From Drechmeria coniospora (lineage: Eukaryota > Ascomycota > Sordariomycetes > Hypocreales > Ophiocordycipitaceae), in NCBI RefSeq assembly GCF_001625195.1, contig NC_054391.1, positions 9,438,552 through 9,502,551 of the forward strand: a stretch of 64,000 nt of DNA, given 5' to 3'. Below, piece by piece: positions 12,226 to 23,954 of this stretch (positions within the stretch are counted from its first letter, which is position 1; each line of letters opens with the position of its first letter). Under the pieces are notes generated by a model. That model did not search any database, was not told the origin of the DNA, and was given only the letters and a program-made list of their open reading frames with translations. The translations under genes were made by a program, and so were the position numbers.

Positions 12226-13473
12226 ATGCACCGCCTGGCCCGCCATGGCAGGCCGTCGACACGCAAGACTGCCATCTCGCCGCTCTCTCTCCCCTCACGC
12301 CTCCTCCCGAGCCGTCGAAGCCGCTTCTCCACCGACGCCGCCTCTCACGACGGCAACCGAACCCAGGTCTACGTCTCGCGGTCGCGAGATCCCCTCCTCA
12401 ACCTCTCGGTCGAGCATCACCTCCTCCAGGTCACGCCCCCCGAGTCCACGGTGCTCCTGCTCTACGTCAACGCGCCTTGCGTCGTCGTCGGCCGCAACCA
12501 GAATCCCTGGCTCGAGGTCAACCTGCCGCGCCTCGCCCGCATTGCCCAGAGGCCTGCCGGCACGTCCTGGACGGATGGGCCTGTGCAGCTCGTCCGCCGC
12601 CGGTCCGGTGGCGGAACCGTCTTCCACGACGCGGGCAACGTCAACTTTAGCGTCATATGTCCGCCCGCTGCCTTTGATCGGGACAAGCATGCCGAGATGG
12701 TTGTCCGTGCGTTGAGATCGCTCGGTCGACCGGCCACCCGCGTCAACGAGCGACACGACATCGTCATCGATCTCGACTCGGCACAGGTGCCCGCGAGCAC
12801 CTTCAAGGTCTCCGGCTCGGCGTATAAGCTCACACGCCTACGCTCCCTCCACCACGGAACGTGCCTGCTGCGGAGCCCCAACCTGTCCAGCATCTCCGCC
12901 ATGCTGCGGTCCCCCGCCGAACCGTTCATCAAGGCTCGTGGCGTCGAGAGCGTGAGGAGTCCGGTGTGCAATCTGGATCTCGACAACGAACCCTTTCGCC
13001 ACGCCCTTCTCGACGAGTTCGTCAAGATGCACGGACATGTCGATCTGCGAGCCGAGTTTGACGACGACGCCTTGGCCGTCGACAAGATCAGGGCCGGATA
13101 TGACGAACTGCGGTCGAGGAGTTGGACGTACGGGCAAACCCCGCGATTCACCTTTGACACTCATCCGTCGGAGAGCCCCCGGCGGCGGCCTCTGCCACCC
13201 TTTGACGTCGGTGTGTCCCTTTTGCCGTTGCCGATGGCCTGCTGACGTGCCCAGCTCAAGATTCATTTCGACGCCCGCCACGGCGTGCTCGAAGACTTTG
13301 GCATCGAAGGAGCCGAGGTCGACACGGCGTCGCTGGCCCAACTTTCGCTCCACGACGTTGGCGACTGGGTGCATCAGCTGGCTCAGGCTGGCCTCGGAGA
13401 TGGTGACGCAACGCGCGTTGGTACTTGGATGAACGAGGTGCTGGGTACTGCCTTTACCAAGCCTGATGCCTAG
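12226..13473 (+). CDS. AIM22: Mitochondrial lipoate-protein ligase (LplA/Aim22 family)
   Basis: Exons 12226-13212 and 13255-13473, about 401 residues; a donor six bases earlier (13206) also keeps frame, so the junction is uncertain by two codons. A BPL/LplA catalytic domain spans about residues 48-215: GRNQNPW, the RRRSGGGTVFHDAGNVN lipoate/ATP loop at 124-140, and FKVSGSAYK with the likely catalytic Lys194. The N-terminal 40 residues are Arg/Ser-rich and look like a mitochondrial presequence. Expected role: attaching lipoyl groups to mitochondrial lipoate-dependent enzymes. The C-terminal exon (FDARHGVLEDFGIEG) matches the accessory domain of eukaryotic family members. Confidence 0.88.
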
Positions 13474-13759
13474 GCCAGGCCTCGTGCATCAACAGCACTC
13501 GTTGGTCAATGGCCCCGACAGCGAGCCGCGGGATGTTCAAGCCGTCAAGCGGCCAGAACGCATCAGGCTTCTTGTTTGATGCCAAGTATATCGTGCGCGG
13601 TACCGGGGCTTGGCCGCTGCTGGCTGGCTACCACGCGCCGAGGATGAGCGTTGGCAAGACTGCTCCACGTGCGAGGCTACGACGTCAGCCGAACTCAATC
13701 CGACTCCATGCCGTTTCAGCACAAACACCATGCCACGGACGAGACGAAATATCAAGGGG

Positions 13760-14850
13760 GAACCAAGTTTCCTCCTCCGAGGCGTGACACGCGGATGGAA
13801 TGCCATGCGAATGAAACCGGCTGCGCTTCCTGCGCCAAAGCCTACGCGAGAGGAAACAACACTATAATCCTGCACACGCAAAGAAGGGTCTGCACACGGC
13901 GTGGTACGAATATCAAAGGGAAATGTACGTTCAGCACGCGCATCGATAAGATATGCCTGGTTGCCTCGTCGACAACCATCCCAAGCCGTTTCATTCCATG
14001 GCTCGAGGGCAAGATACAAAGATGAGACCCTAGTTACCTCCTCCAAGGCACGACACGCGGATGGAAATGCCATGTGAATGCAACGAGCTGCTCTTCCTGC
14101 GCCAAAGCCTACGAGAGAGCAAATGACACCGAAATGCTACACACGCAAGGAAGGGTTTCTGTACTAAGCATGGCACAAATTATCAAAGGGAGTGTGCAAT
14201 CAGCACGCGCATCAATGACCCTGCTTGCCTCGTCGACAGCCATCCCAAGTCGTTTCGTTCCATGGCTCGAGGGCAAGATACAAAGATGTGGCCCTAGTTA
14301 CCGACTCCAAGGCATGACACGCGGATGGAAATGCCATATAAATGCAACGAGCCGCGCTTCCTGCGCCAAAGCCTACGAGAGAGGAAATGACATTACGATT
14401 CTGCACACGCAAAGAAGGGTTTCTGTACACGGCGTGGCACGAATATCAAAGGGGAATGTGCAATCAGCACGCCCATCAATGACCCTGCTTGCCTCGTCGA
14501 ATTCTTTACCGAGCCATTTCGTTCCAAGGCTCGAGGGCAGGATGAGAAAATGCGGCGGATGTTTCCTCCTCCAAACCGTTGTTTCCTCCTCCAAACCGTT
14601 GTTTCCTCCTCCAAACCGTGACACGCGGTTTCAATGCCATACGAATACAACCAGCGGCGCTTCACGCTACAAAGCCTTCCATGGAGGAAATGACACTATA
14701 TTCATGTCCAAGGCCTGGCACGCGGTTTGAATGCCATGCGAATGCAACGAGCTGCGATTCACGCGCCAATGCCTATCATGGAGGAAAATGACACTGTATT
14801 TCTTCACACGCAAAGAAGGGTTTCTGTACACGGCGTGGCACGAGCCTCCA
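13760..14850. repeat. ~264-base repeat array
   Basis: Three to four diverged copies of a unit of about 264 bases. Anchors ACACGCGGATGGAA or ACACGCGGTTT occur near 13787, 14055, 14317, 14620 and 14716 (last copy partial). Each unit includes CCATGGCTCGAGGGCAAG, GCGCCAAAGCCTA and CACACGCAAAGAAGGGT. A 20-base unit (TTTCCTCCTCCAAACCGTTG) is inserted three times near 14563-14620. Because the unit length is a multiple of three, frames on both strands stay open over adjacent units, but no family is recognisable and one unit has an in-frame stop. Confidence 0.75.
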
Positions 14851-15931
14851 CCTTCATATATCCTCCTCAGAATCCCACATCCCCGAGGCTTGGTGTCCGT
14901 CCGCACTCGGCGGATCGCCCAGGCCCGGTCCCCAAGCTGCCCCCCTACCATGTCCAAGAACCTCCATGCAAATGACTCGTTTGTCGCCACCGCTCGCGCC
15001 GTGCTGCGGAGCAGATCGACCGTATCCAAAATGCCGCCCAACGCCGGCAGGAACTCGCCGCCGCCGACGGAAGCGACTGGGCAAGCGCAGGGCCGAGCCG
15101 AGCCGAGCCGGACCATGGGCGCGCAAAATCAACTTTTTTTTTCTCTCCGTCGTCGCAAGCTTCCGTCAACAGGCAAAGCATGCTTCTACTCTCATCATTC
15201 CAATGCGTTCACCACAGTTGCATGCGAGCCCGCCTCCGCGAGACGGGCCCTCGTCGTCATCGTCGTCGTCATATCCGGACGCCCCGACAGGGGGTTATTA
15301 TGAGGTAATATGCTCGTCCCGTCGCCGAAGCGGCAACCCCCGCGACGGCCGTCGAGCCGGGCGGCGTGACGAAAGGGCGATGCGGCTGTCTAGACGTGAG
15401 GTCGTAAGAACGTCGTAATCGTCAAGCACATGGGTCGTGATCTTGTCGGTCTGCTACATCGGGTGCGTCCGGCGGGTTCGGGAGGGCGAGGGTTGCGCGT
15501 CGGCAAGCGAAATGTCATGTTTCGTGAAAGGAAAATAAAGGTCGCCCATGCGTGAAATAAAATGCTGTATCCTGATCCGTTTCCCATAACTCTCATCGGG
15601 TAGGCGTCATCATCAAAGCGGCGATGCGGAAGCGGCCCAAAAGAAAAGGCGACCGTAGCTCCTCTCGCCAGCAAACTTGGTCATAAAGCAGGCGACCAAG
15701 CGCGAGGGTGCGGAACGGCGGACGGTCCGGCCCACGTTCCCGCACCCCACGGCGCAGGTCATCAAACGAATGCGGCGCGTCGAATGCAGATGCAGGCGCC
15801 TCGATCCGAGGCCCTCTCGGGCGAGCCTCCGGCGACGGCGGCGTCGAGCTCGGCTCGCCTAGTGGAACCTCGGGCCGGCGGCGGCGCCGGGGACCACCCG
15901 AGCACCGTCGTCGGACGAATCTTGGCAGCGG
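14850..15931. other. Intergenic, no gene recognised
   Basis: Between the repeat array and the 3' end of the Pin4-like gene. Short frames on both strands lack domains or paired splice signals. It includes the 3' flank of the minus-strand RNA-binding gene. Confidence 0.5.
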
Positions 15932-17866
15932 TCAGTCACGAAGGTCCAGGTGGGCCGCGTTCAGGGTGTCCGGCATACCGCTGCCGCGCTGCGCGTGCCC
16001 GTTGGACCGACCTCGGGTGCCGAAGCCGGCGTTGGTCCACTCGGGGCCGCGGGGCTGCCGCTCGGGGGCGCCCTTTGCGCCGGCGGCGCCGGGTCGCTGG
16101 CTGCCGATGGCGCCGGGGGCGGCCCGCGGCTGGCCCTGCAGGCCGTTGGCGTCGTACGGGCCGAGGTTGAGGCCGGCGAGGCCGGCGACGAGGCCGTTGT
16201 CCGACTTGGGGCCGGGGCCGGGCGTGCCGGCGCTTCCCGGGTGGCCGGCCATGTAGTCGCCGAAGCGCGCCGTCGACGCGGGGCCCATGGCGCCCACGCC
16301 GGCGCCGGTGGCGGCGAGGTAGCCCGACGAGGCCTGCGACGGGCTCGGGGTGAAGGAGCGGAGGTCGGCGAAGCTCTTGGCGGCGCGCAGGTTGCTCGGT
16401 ATGCCGGAGCCGTCGGGGCTGCCGGGGAGCTCGAGCGTCGGGCCCTGACGGCCGACGACGTGGGTGTAGCCGCCGCTCGCGGCGCGCGAGTCGCGGTCGG
16501 CGGCGAAGTCAAAGGTCGCGGCGCGGCTCAGGCCGCGCTTGTGCACGTCGAGGGCGCTCGCGCTCTGGACGTTGGCCGTCGGCGACGGCTGGCGTCCCTT
16601 GAGCACGGTGAGCTGTCGGGAGTCGGCCTCGCCGATGGACTGGTGCTCGAGCCCCATGTGGTGGGCGAGAATGTGGATCGATCTTCGGTGCTCGGGGGCG
16701 ATGGAGGGGGGGAAGACGAGGATCTCGCGCGAGTCGTCGCGCTTGAACATGACGAGCTCCGTGTAGAACTCGAGCGCCTGGGGGTCGTTGAGATCAACGT
16801 CACCTGTCCTCGGTCAGCAAGGCGAAGGCGGCGGGGGGGGTCGGACGAGGGAGGGCGGGCGCACCGAGATGTCCGGCCGGCAGCCGCTGCTGGGCGGACT
16901 GGGACATGCCGCCGAGGGACTGCATGGAGCTCTGCTGGTGCAGCATGGGGCCTCGGTGCTGCTCCTCGAGCTGGCCGCGCCTCTCGCGCTTCTCGCGCTC
17001 GATGCGCTCCCGCTCGGCCTCGGGCAGCATCTTCTTGTACTCGACGCGCAGCTTGCGGCCGTGCACGTCCATGCCGTTCATGGCGTCGATGACGACGCGC
17101 GTGTCCTCGGCCGACTGGAAGTTGGCAAAGGCGAGGCCGCGGAAGACGCCGTTGTCGAAGTGGTAGTTGAAGGCGTAGGGCTGGGGGAGGTTCATCTCCA
17201 TCATGATGGTCGCCAGCGTCTCCTTGCGGACGGCGAAGGGTATGTTCTTGATGACGATGGCCGTCGGGATGAGCTGGTCGCCGTCGGAGGCCGTCGAGCG
17301 GAGGTCGGGGGACGTGTGGGACGGGCCCTGGTCGGCACGGAGGCCGCCGTTGAGGGGGAAGTGCTGCTGCTGCATGGCGGCGGGCACGCTCATGCCGGCG
17401 GGCACGCTCATGCCGGCGTGGTCCGTCCAGTTCTGCGAGGGCGGGCGGCGTCAGCTCGGCGAGTCCGTCGACGGCAGGACGGAGGGGGGGTTACCTGGGG
17501 CAGGGCGGCGCGACGGTGGACGCTACGCTGGCGGCTGGAGCCGTGGACGGCGCCGTTGACGGTGGCGACGGCGGCGGAGCCGTAGGCCCAGGCTTGGCCG
17601 TTGTCCAGCATGTAGCCGGCGGGCATGCCGGCGGCGGGGGACATGGCGTCGACGGGCCGCGAGGCGAAGCCGGCGCCGACGCGATCGGTCGTGTAGAGGG
17701 CCGAGGTGCCGAGGGGGGCCTCGAAGGGTCTCTGGGCCTGACGGGGCAGCGACATGCCGGCACCGAAGGCGGCCGAGGCGGCGTAGTTTTGCCTCGACAG
17801 GTTGGGCGAACGATTGGGCGGCGGAGGGTACTCCATGAAGCCCAGGTCGTGGTGGTGCTGGCTCAT
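15932..17866 (-). CDS. PIN4: Pin4/Cip-like RNA-binding protein (RRM + R3H)
   Basis: Three exons, 17866-17495, 17432-16865 and 16803-15932, 603 residues with all phases closing. The N-terminus is low-complexity (MSQHHHDLGFMEYPPPP). An RRM lies at about residues 180-260: TAIVIKNIPFAV as RNP2-like and RGLAFANFQS as RNP1-like. A basic/acidic helix follows (EAERERIEREKRERRGQ). An R3H-like domain at about 318-375 contains REILVFPPSIAPEHRR and HILAHHMGLEH. The tail is Gly/Pro/Ser-rich. This order matches budding yeast Pin4/Mdt1 and fission yeast Cip1/Cip2, linked to mRNA control in stress and the cell cycle. Introns are 62 and 61 bases. A minisatellite lies immediately upstream. Confidence 0.88.
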
Positions 17867-17879
17867 GCTGGGGGAGGGG

Positions 17880-18112
17880 GGGGGCGACAGCGAGGAGGTG
17901 CTCGGGCAATAGCGAGGAGGTGCTCGGGCGACAGCGAGGAGGTGCTCGGGCAATAGCGAGGAGGTGCTCGGGCGACAGCGAGGAGGTGCTCCGGCGACGA
18001 CGAGGAGGTGCTCCGGCGACGACGAGGAGTTGCTCCGGCGACGACGAGGAGGTGCTCCGGCGACGACGAGGAGTTGCTCCGGCGACGACGAGGAGTTGCT
18101 CCGGCCACGGAC
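17880..18112. repeat. Minisatellite in the Pin4 leader/promoter
   Basis: About ten units of 21-24 bases (GAGGAGGTGCTCGGGCGACA and variants with CGACGACGAGGAG), starting about 14 bases upstream of the Pin4 ATG on the minus strand. Probably in the 5' untranslated region or core promoter. Confidence 0.8.
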
Positions 18113-19550
18113 GGGCGTCGTCGGTTGGCTTTCGGCGTGCAAAGACCCGGACGGCGTCGACGGCCGACAAGCGCGTCACCGGTCGAGGGGCGAAGGAGGC
18201 CGCGTCGTCGAGTCGAGGACGGCGGAGGGCAGGCGGTCAACGAGGCAGCATCCACCACGGGTCGGCTGCTGCGGGGGGGGGGACAGCGGCGAGGGGGACG
18301 GACGCAGCAAGGGACGGGACTCGAGGGCGGCGACAAAGGCGACGGGACTCGTCTCTCGGCACGAGGACAAGGGGCGCGTCGATGTCGAGCCGAGGCGGAG
18401 GGGGAGGTGGAGGTGAGGTGGTCGAACAGCTCTCCCGACGGTGGGCCGAGAAAGGCGGCAAGAGGAGAGGGGTCCGAGGCACTCGGCGTCGTCGAGGGCG
18501 AGGGCGAAAAGTCGAGACGGAGGATGAAGGAAGACGAAAGGTCGACGGCAGCAAACGTCGAGCGAGGATGCGGCGTGGTGGCGTTGCAGCGAGGCCAGGG
18601 GCAGCGTCCGCCAATGGTCGGCCGGGGGGAGCAGGGAGGAGGGTGCGGATTCAGGCGTGACCGCTGTCCGCCTCGGGAGCCTCAGGGGGGGGGGTGGGTG
18701 GAGGTCGATCTCGCGGCGCTCGCCGTCGTGCTCGTGCACTCTTCCTCGCTTCCGTCGTCTTCGGCGTCGGCGGCGTCGGAGGCTCGGCGGACGGCAAGGG
18801 AGGGAGGGAGGGAGGGGGGGGGGGGAGGGAGGCGAGGCGAGGACGGCTGCCGAGAGGTTGTTGGGCTCGAGCGAGATGGAAAGGGAAGAGGAAGAGAGGC
18901 TCGACGGCGGTGGAATAAAAAAAACCCATGGGCAAGGCCCTCTTTCGCGTCGCTCAGGCCACGCCTCAGGCCAAAATCCACCCTGGACAGTTTTTGCCGG
19001 CTCGCACTGTGCAGCGACCGACGCACAGTGCCGGGCGGGCACGGGCACGGTACGACGCCCCCAAAGCGAGCGCCGACGGGCGAGGCGCTGGAAGGGAGGC
19101 GGCGTGCGAGGCACCACTGCGGGCCAGGACGCACAGTGGAGGCGGCATGCGAGGCACCACTGCGGCCCAGGACGCACAGTGGCGACGGGCAGGAGACGAA
19201 GTCGACGTACGGTGCGCGAGACACAGGAGCCGACGCAGCTCGCACCGTGGCAGGATGGGTGGGCGGGCACCGACGGGCCAGCGCGTGGGACCCGAGCCTC
19301 AGGCCGTCAGGCAGCCACGGGCGGGGGGGCTGGAGGTGAAGCTACGGCGCCACAGGGAGTGCAAGTACCGGTACTCGACAGCAGCAGCCACGGCGGCTTG
19401 TCAGCTCCGGCGGGTGGACGGGCGCAGGTACTCGCCTAGCTGGGTCGTGCTTCCGCAGCGCCCACGGGCTACCAGTTTGCGCCGACGCTCGGTAGGCAGG
19501 TACCGCGAGGCACGGCAGGTCGACGCACCAACGCATGTACCGGTACCAGC
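18112..19550. other. GC-rich region without a recognisable gene
   Basis: Very GC-rich, with G runs (for example 18815-18825) and duplicated segments around 19085-19185 containing GCGAGGCACCACTGCGG and ACGCACAGTGG. Many long overlapping frames exist on both strands, but none has a domain, ordered hydrophobic pattern or conserved splice pattern, so I call none. Confidence 0.5.
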
Positions 19551-19559
19551 GCTACAGCA

Positions 19560-19910
19560 AGCGCAGGGAAGGCCGTGGCCGTAGCAAGCACGGAGCACTG
19601 TAGCGGTAGCGAGTACAGCACTGTAGCCGCACCAAGTACAGCACTGCAGCCGTAGCAAGTACAGCACTGTAGCCGTAGCAAGTTCAGCACTGCAGCCGCA
19701 CCAAGTACGGAGCACTGTAGCCGTAGCAGGTACGGAGCACTGCAGCCGCACTCAGTACAGCACTGTAGCGGAGCTCTGTAGCCGCACCAAGTACAGCACT
19801 GTAGCCGTAGCAAGTACAGCACCGTAGCCGCACCAAGTACGGAGCACTGTAGCCGTACCACGTACGGAGCACTGCACAGTGGCTTCACCAAGCACGGGAC
19901 TGTAAGTGCC
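19560..19910. repeat. TAC-type minisatellite
   Basis: About fifteen units of roughly 22 bases, alternating GTAGCCGTAGCAAGTACAGC and GCAGCCGCACCAAGTACGGA. Several units carry TACGGAGCAC, the same word found in other TAC-rich islands of the window. Confidence 0.85.
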
Positions 19911-22560
19911 GTACCAAGTGCTCGCCTTGACACGACGCCTACCAGCAGGCGGACATGAGGTCGGTGAGGCGGCACTTGCAGGTGTACGGTGCAGAGTAGG
20001 CGTAGACGTAGGCGGAGGCAAAGGCACTTGGTCAAGTACAGGCCTGGTAGGTACCTTGCGCAGGTGCAAATGGCGGCGGTGTTTTGCACGAGGAATACTC
20101 GCACACTTACGGAGCAGTCACTGGACAAGAGGGACGATTCAATTTTGGTGGCGGCACTATTGCTACGAAGCGAATCGACACCTTTGCCAGCCCACTAATA
20201 ATATTAATCAACAATACTTGCTTGCTTGTGTTGGGTGGGTGTATCACCTGTGCCGCGACAATGAGTACGCATGGGTACGAGCATGCTTGCTCTGGGTACA
20301 GTACAAGTACTTGCGGTACTGTAAGGAAGCGGTCCTGTACTCCGTAAGCAAGCACTTGATTACGTGTACAGTACTTGAGTAAGTGCTTAATTACTCACAT
20401 GTACAAGTACTGTAGAGTACCTATGTACTCTGCATTTACGGAGCAAATACGGAGCACAACAGTATACAATTAGTACGCCGGGTGGCAAAAATGTCGATTC
20501 AAATCATAGGAGTGGCGCCACCAAAACTGAACCGTCATTTTTGTCAAGTGACTGTACCAAATGAAGTACAGCGCACTTGTGCTCGAACGTGAAGGCGTAC
20601 TCCGTACGGCACCTTGTGCTCCTAACGACTCTGAGTATTTGCACAAGTACTTGGTTGTAATCAAGCCTTGGTTGTAATCAAGCCTTGGTTGTAATCAAGC
20701 CTCGGTTGTAATCAAGCTCTAGTAAGAAGCAACACGATAATTTGTCCTTCTCTGCGTCCACGGGGCCATGTTCAAACCCTTGATGGCAATACTTGCCCGG
20801 TACATGCAGACGCGCGGGCGACACCGCCTTTGCAGAGTACTGGATGGGTACAGCACGTGCGCGGCGCCGACACCTACGCCTATTGCTGTTGCAGGTACTT
20901 GCTGCACCAACCCCGGTACCGGCACTCCGTACTTGCAGATGCACAGGCACACCTTGAAGAGGCGATCCCACGACGGCTCCGTCAATGCCGCCATCCCTGC
21001 CGCCAGTGGCACGCGGCGTGGGCTCGATGCGACCGTCGGGGGCGGCCAGGACCCGTTTCATGCCGCCGCGCCGGGGACCACCTTTGCCTCGATTCGCCTC
21101 GGCGCTTCCCGCGTCGGCCGTGGCAAGCACCATCACGCTCCGTCCCCGGGCCTCTCGGCGCGCGGCGGATGTCTCCGCAAGTACTGTAGCAAGGTGGTGG
21201 GTGGCAAAAGTGTCCGTCACCTTGACGCGGCGGCGCCTCCGAAATTGCATGGTCGATTTTGTCCAGCGACCTGCGTGCGCAAGTACTGTAGCAAGGTGGT
21301 GGGTGGCAAAAGTGTCCGTCACCTTGACGCGGCGGCGCCTCCGAAATTGACGGTCGATTTTGTCCAGCGACCCTACCGCGTCGCCGTAGGTACCTGTACG
21401 TGCCCGCAGCACATGCCGGCCGCGGACGAGGTGCCGTGTGCGTGACGAGCAGATTGCACCAGGGGCCTAGGCGTGCGTGTGCATGTAGGCGGACGTCTAC
21501 GTGCAGTCCATGGCAAGCATATTGACGGAGCGTACTGGGTGCTGCAGTAGGTGCTGGTGTCAGGCACTCGCCGCGACGAGGATGCGAGGACCTGCGGCGG
21601 GACGCGACCACGGCGGGACGCGACCACGACGGCCGGTACTTGGCATCGGGTACCCGCCCGCCCACGCGCTGCGCGCAGATACCTCGTCCGCAGGTACTCG
21701 TGGTCGATGCCAGTAACGACACAGGTACTCTGGCTGCACACGTACTGTACGTTTAATCACCTTGACTCGGCACCTCGGAATTCCACTCCCCGCTGCGCAT
21801 TCGTTGCCGCTCGGGCAAATGCCGACCCGAGTGCCAAGTCATGCGGTACGGAGCACGCCGTGCTGTCGCCTGCTTGGCCTGCCGATGCTCGTATTCGCCT
21901 CGTTGGTGCTTTCGTCTTCGTATCGGTCGTGGCATTTCTACTCCGTACCTGTGGCGGCATTTCTACCTGCAGTGCAGCAACCGCGCCTATGATTCGTCGC
22001 GAGAATGCACGTGATCCAAGATGCCGTACTGTAAGCGTGCTCTTGAGTACTGATGCAGCGGTGCTTGAATATGCCGTGCCGCGCAGCAGCGACACCTACT
22101 CTTACTCACGACAATGCACGTGGTCCAAGATGCCGTACTGTAGCCGTACTCTTGAGTAGTAATGCAACAACCACACCTACTCTTACTCACGACAATGCAC
22201 GAGGTCCAAGGTGCCGTGTGCCGTGCAGCAACCGCACCTACCGTACACGTACTTCAATATTGTCTAGGTACTAGTAGGTGCCTAGTAATATAGCACTCGG
22301 CCGTAGGTGCCTAGCACAGCAGCATAGCACTCGGCCATAGGTGCCTACTAGTATAGCACTCGGCCATAGGTGCCTAGTATAGCACTCGGCCATCCTAGTA
22401 CCTGGTACATAACCAGCCACCTCGTGGTACTTGTGTCTGCCGCCCACCCACTGCTACCAAGGCACTTACTTACACCTGCCGTGCAGAGTACCCCGAGTAC
22501 ACCCAGCTTGGTACCTGGTACCTAAACCGTACGCTCCTAGTCCTCCGTGCCGAGCACTCC
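19910..22560. repeat. TAC-rich island with four MITE-like palindromes and short arrays
   Basis: No gene recognised. MITE-like copies: C about 20118-20195, D about 20480-20551, E about 21199-21271 and F 21301-21372. D-F are in opposite orientation to A-C. E and F sit in a direct duplication of about 103 bases beginning GCGCAAGTACTGTAGCAAGG. Other structure: GGTTGTAATCAAGCCTT repeated four times (20655-20722), a unit of about 75 bases with ACTCACGACAATGCACG repeated near 21990-22225, and a GCACTCGGCCATAGGTGCCT repeat (22280-22400). Confidence 0.7.
20480..20551 (-). mobile_element. MITE-like near-palindrome, best-preserved copy
   Basis: A 72-base element with left end GGGTGGCAAAAATGTCGATT, right end CGTCATTTTTGTCAAGTGA, and centre TGGCGCCA (a perfect palindrome). 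The ends pair as imperfect inverted repeats of about 20 bases. Five relatives exist in the window (2462, 2597, 20118, 21199, 21301), in both orientations. No ORF inside and no obvious target-site duplication, so class assignment as a non-autonomous DNA element is inference. Confidence 0.5.
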
Positions 22561-23954
22561 CTCACGATAATCCACCACCGACATCTACCGTCGCCGTACC
22601 CGTCAACGTCTCCGCGACGCGCCGATGAAGGAAAAATAAAACCTCGGCCGAGAATGAGCCTCTAGGTCCGCGCCTCCCTCTGCATCCTCCTCGCCGTAGC
22701 TGCATCCTCCTCGCCGTAGCTGCATCCTCGTCGCCATGCGCATCCTCGTCGCCGTAGCTGCATCCTCGTCGCCGTCCATGCCTCCCCGCTGAGCCACCGA
22801 GCACGCGCCACGGCCTGTCCAGCCACGGCCCGTCCGAGCCACCTCCGCTCCTCCTTCGTCGACGCTCCTCGCCCGCTGCCTCATGGCTGCTCGACGTCGT
22901 CGTCTGCCTTTCGCCGCACCGACGGGCCACCGAGACCCCCGGAAGCGCTCTCGCGCGAGGTAAGCTGCTCACCCTTCGCCGCCGGGCACCGACCGTCGTC
23001 CCGATGCGAGCGGACGAGGACGCTGACGCTTCGCAGCCGCTGCACCTGCCGTGGCCGAGGGGCGAGTCGACCGTCGTGGGCCTCGCCACCGAGCCGCCTG
23101 GGGGGCCCGCGACCTCCCCCGATGGGCCGCATCACTGGGAGCCGTCGACACCGTCGTCCTGCCTCGAGCGTCGACGAGCCCGAGTCGCCCGAGTCCGTCC
23201 CCGACCCGATGGCCGCGAGGCACCGTCGACGACGACCGCTGCGCTGCAGCTCCCTCTGCCTCGCCGTACCCACGCCTCGACGGACCCCGCGGCGCTGCCC
23301 GTCGGCCTGAGCTTTTTCCGCTCCGCCGTGTGGGTGGTCCTGGTAGGGGCACGCCATCGACGGAGCGCTTGAGAGTACCTGCGCGGTACGTGGGCGCCGC
23401 GCCTCGCCCCTCTCATTCGCGGGTACCTGCGAGGTTCTCGTCAGGGGTGCCTTGTGCTGATCCCGGCTAGCCCCAACTTTCAGTGGTTGGCACCGCTGCT
23501 GCCTCCTCGAGGCCCCTGAGCCCCCCGAGCCCCCCGAGCCCCCCCGCCGTGGGCGCTGCGTTCCAGCGGACGTCGAGGCCGCCGACGCGGGGGCCCAGAG
23601 GCTGCGGCCTCGCCTGGCTCGCTGCGCCTGCGCTGTGTGTTCCCGCACCCGGCCGGATCAACAACAACAACATTGGGTCCTCCCCGAGCTAAATCTCTGC
23701 CGCACCACCATTCACCACCCCCTCGAACCCTCGACTCGACACCACAAAGTGCCACCTCCGACGACGTCTCGCCCGTCCATCTCGTCGCCCGTCCATCTCG
23801 TCGCCCCGTCCATCTCGTCGCCCGTCCGCTCCGTCGCCCGTCCGTCTCGTCGCCCGTCGACGCCCAGCAAGCTCGAACACGGCACGCTCCCGCCGGCTCC
23901 CTCCGACCCTTCTCGACGCCCACCCTCCGTCCTCGCCCAGCAGCCTCCGCCACG
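22560..23954. other. Gene-free stretch upstream of H2A.Z
   Basis: Contains a CATCCTCGTCGCCGTAGCTG repeat (about 22680-22775), GC-rich sequence with no recognisable protein, and a pyrimidine-rich leader with GTCCATCTCGTCGCC repeats (about 23775-23865) directly before the H2A.Z start. Confidence 0.55.

Noticed and set aside
15950..17092. 380-residue plus-strand frame opposite PIN4
   Set aside because: Ala/Gly/Arg-rich shadow; RRM and R3H are on the minus strand.
18008..19339. 443-residue plus-strand frame
   Set aside because: Begins in the minisatellite and continues as Arg/Gly-rich sequence with no domain; overlapping frames on both strands are equally long.
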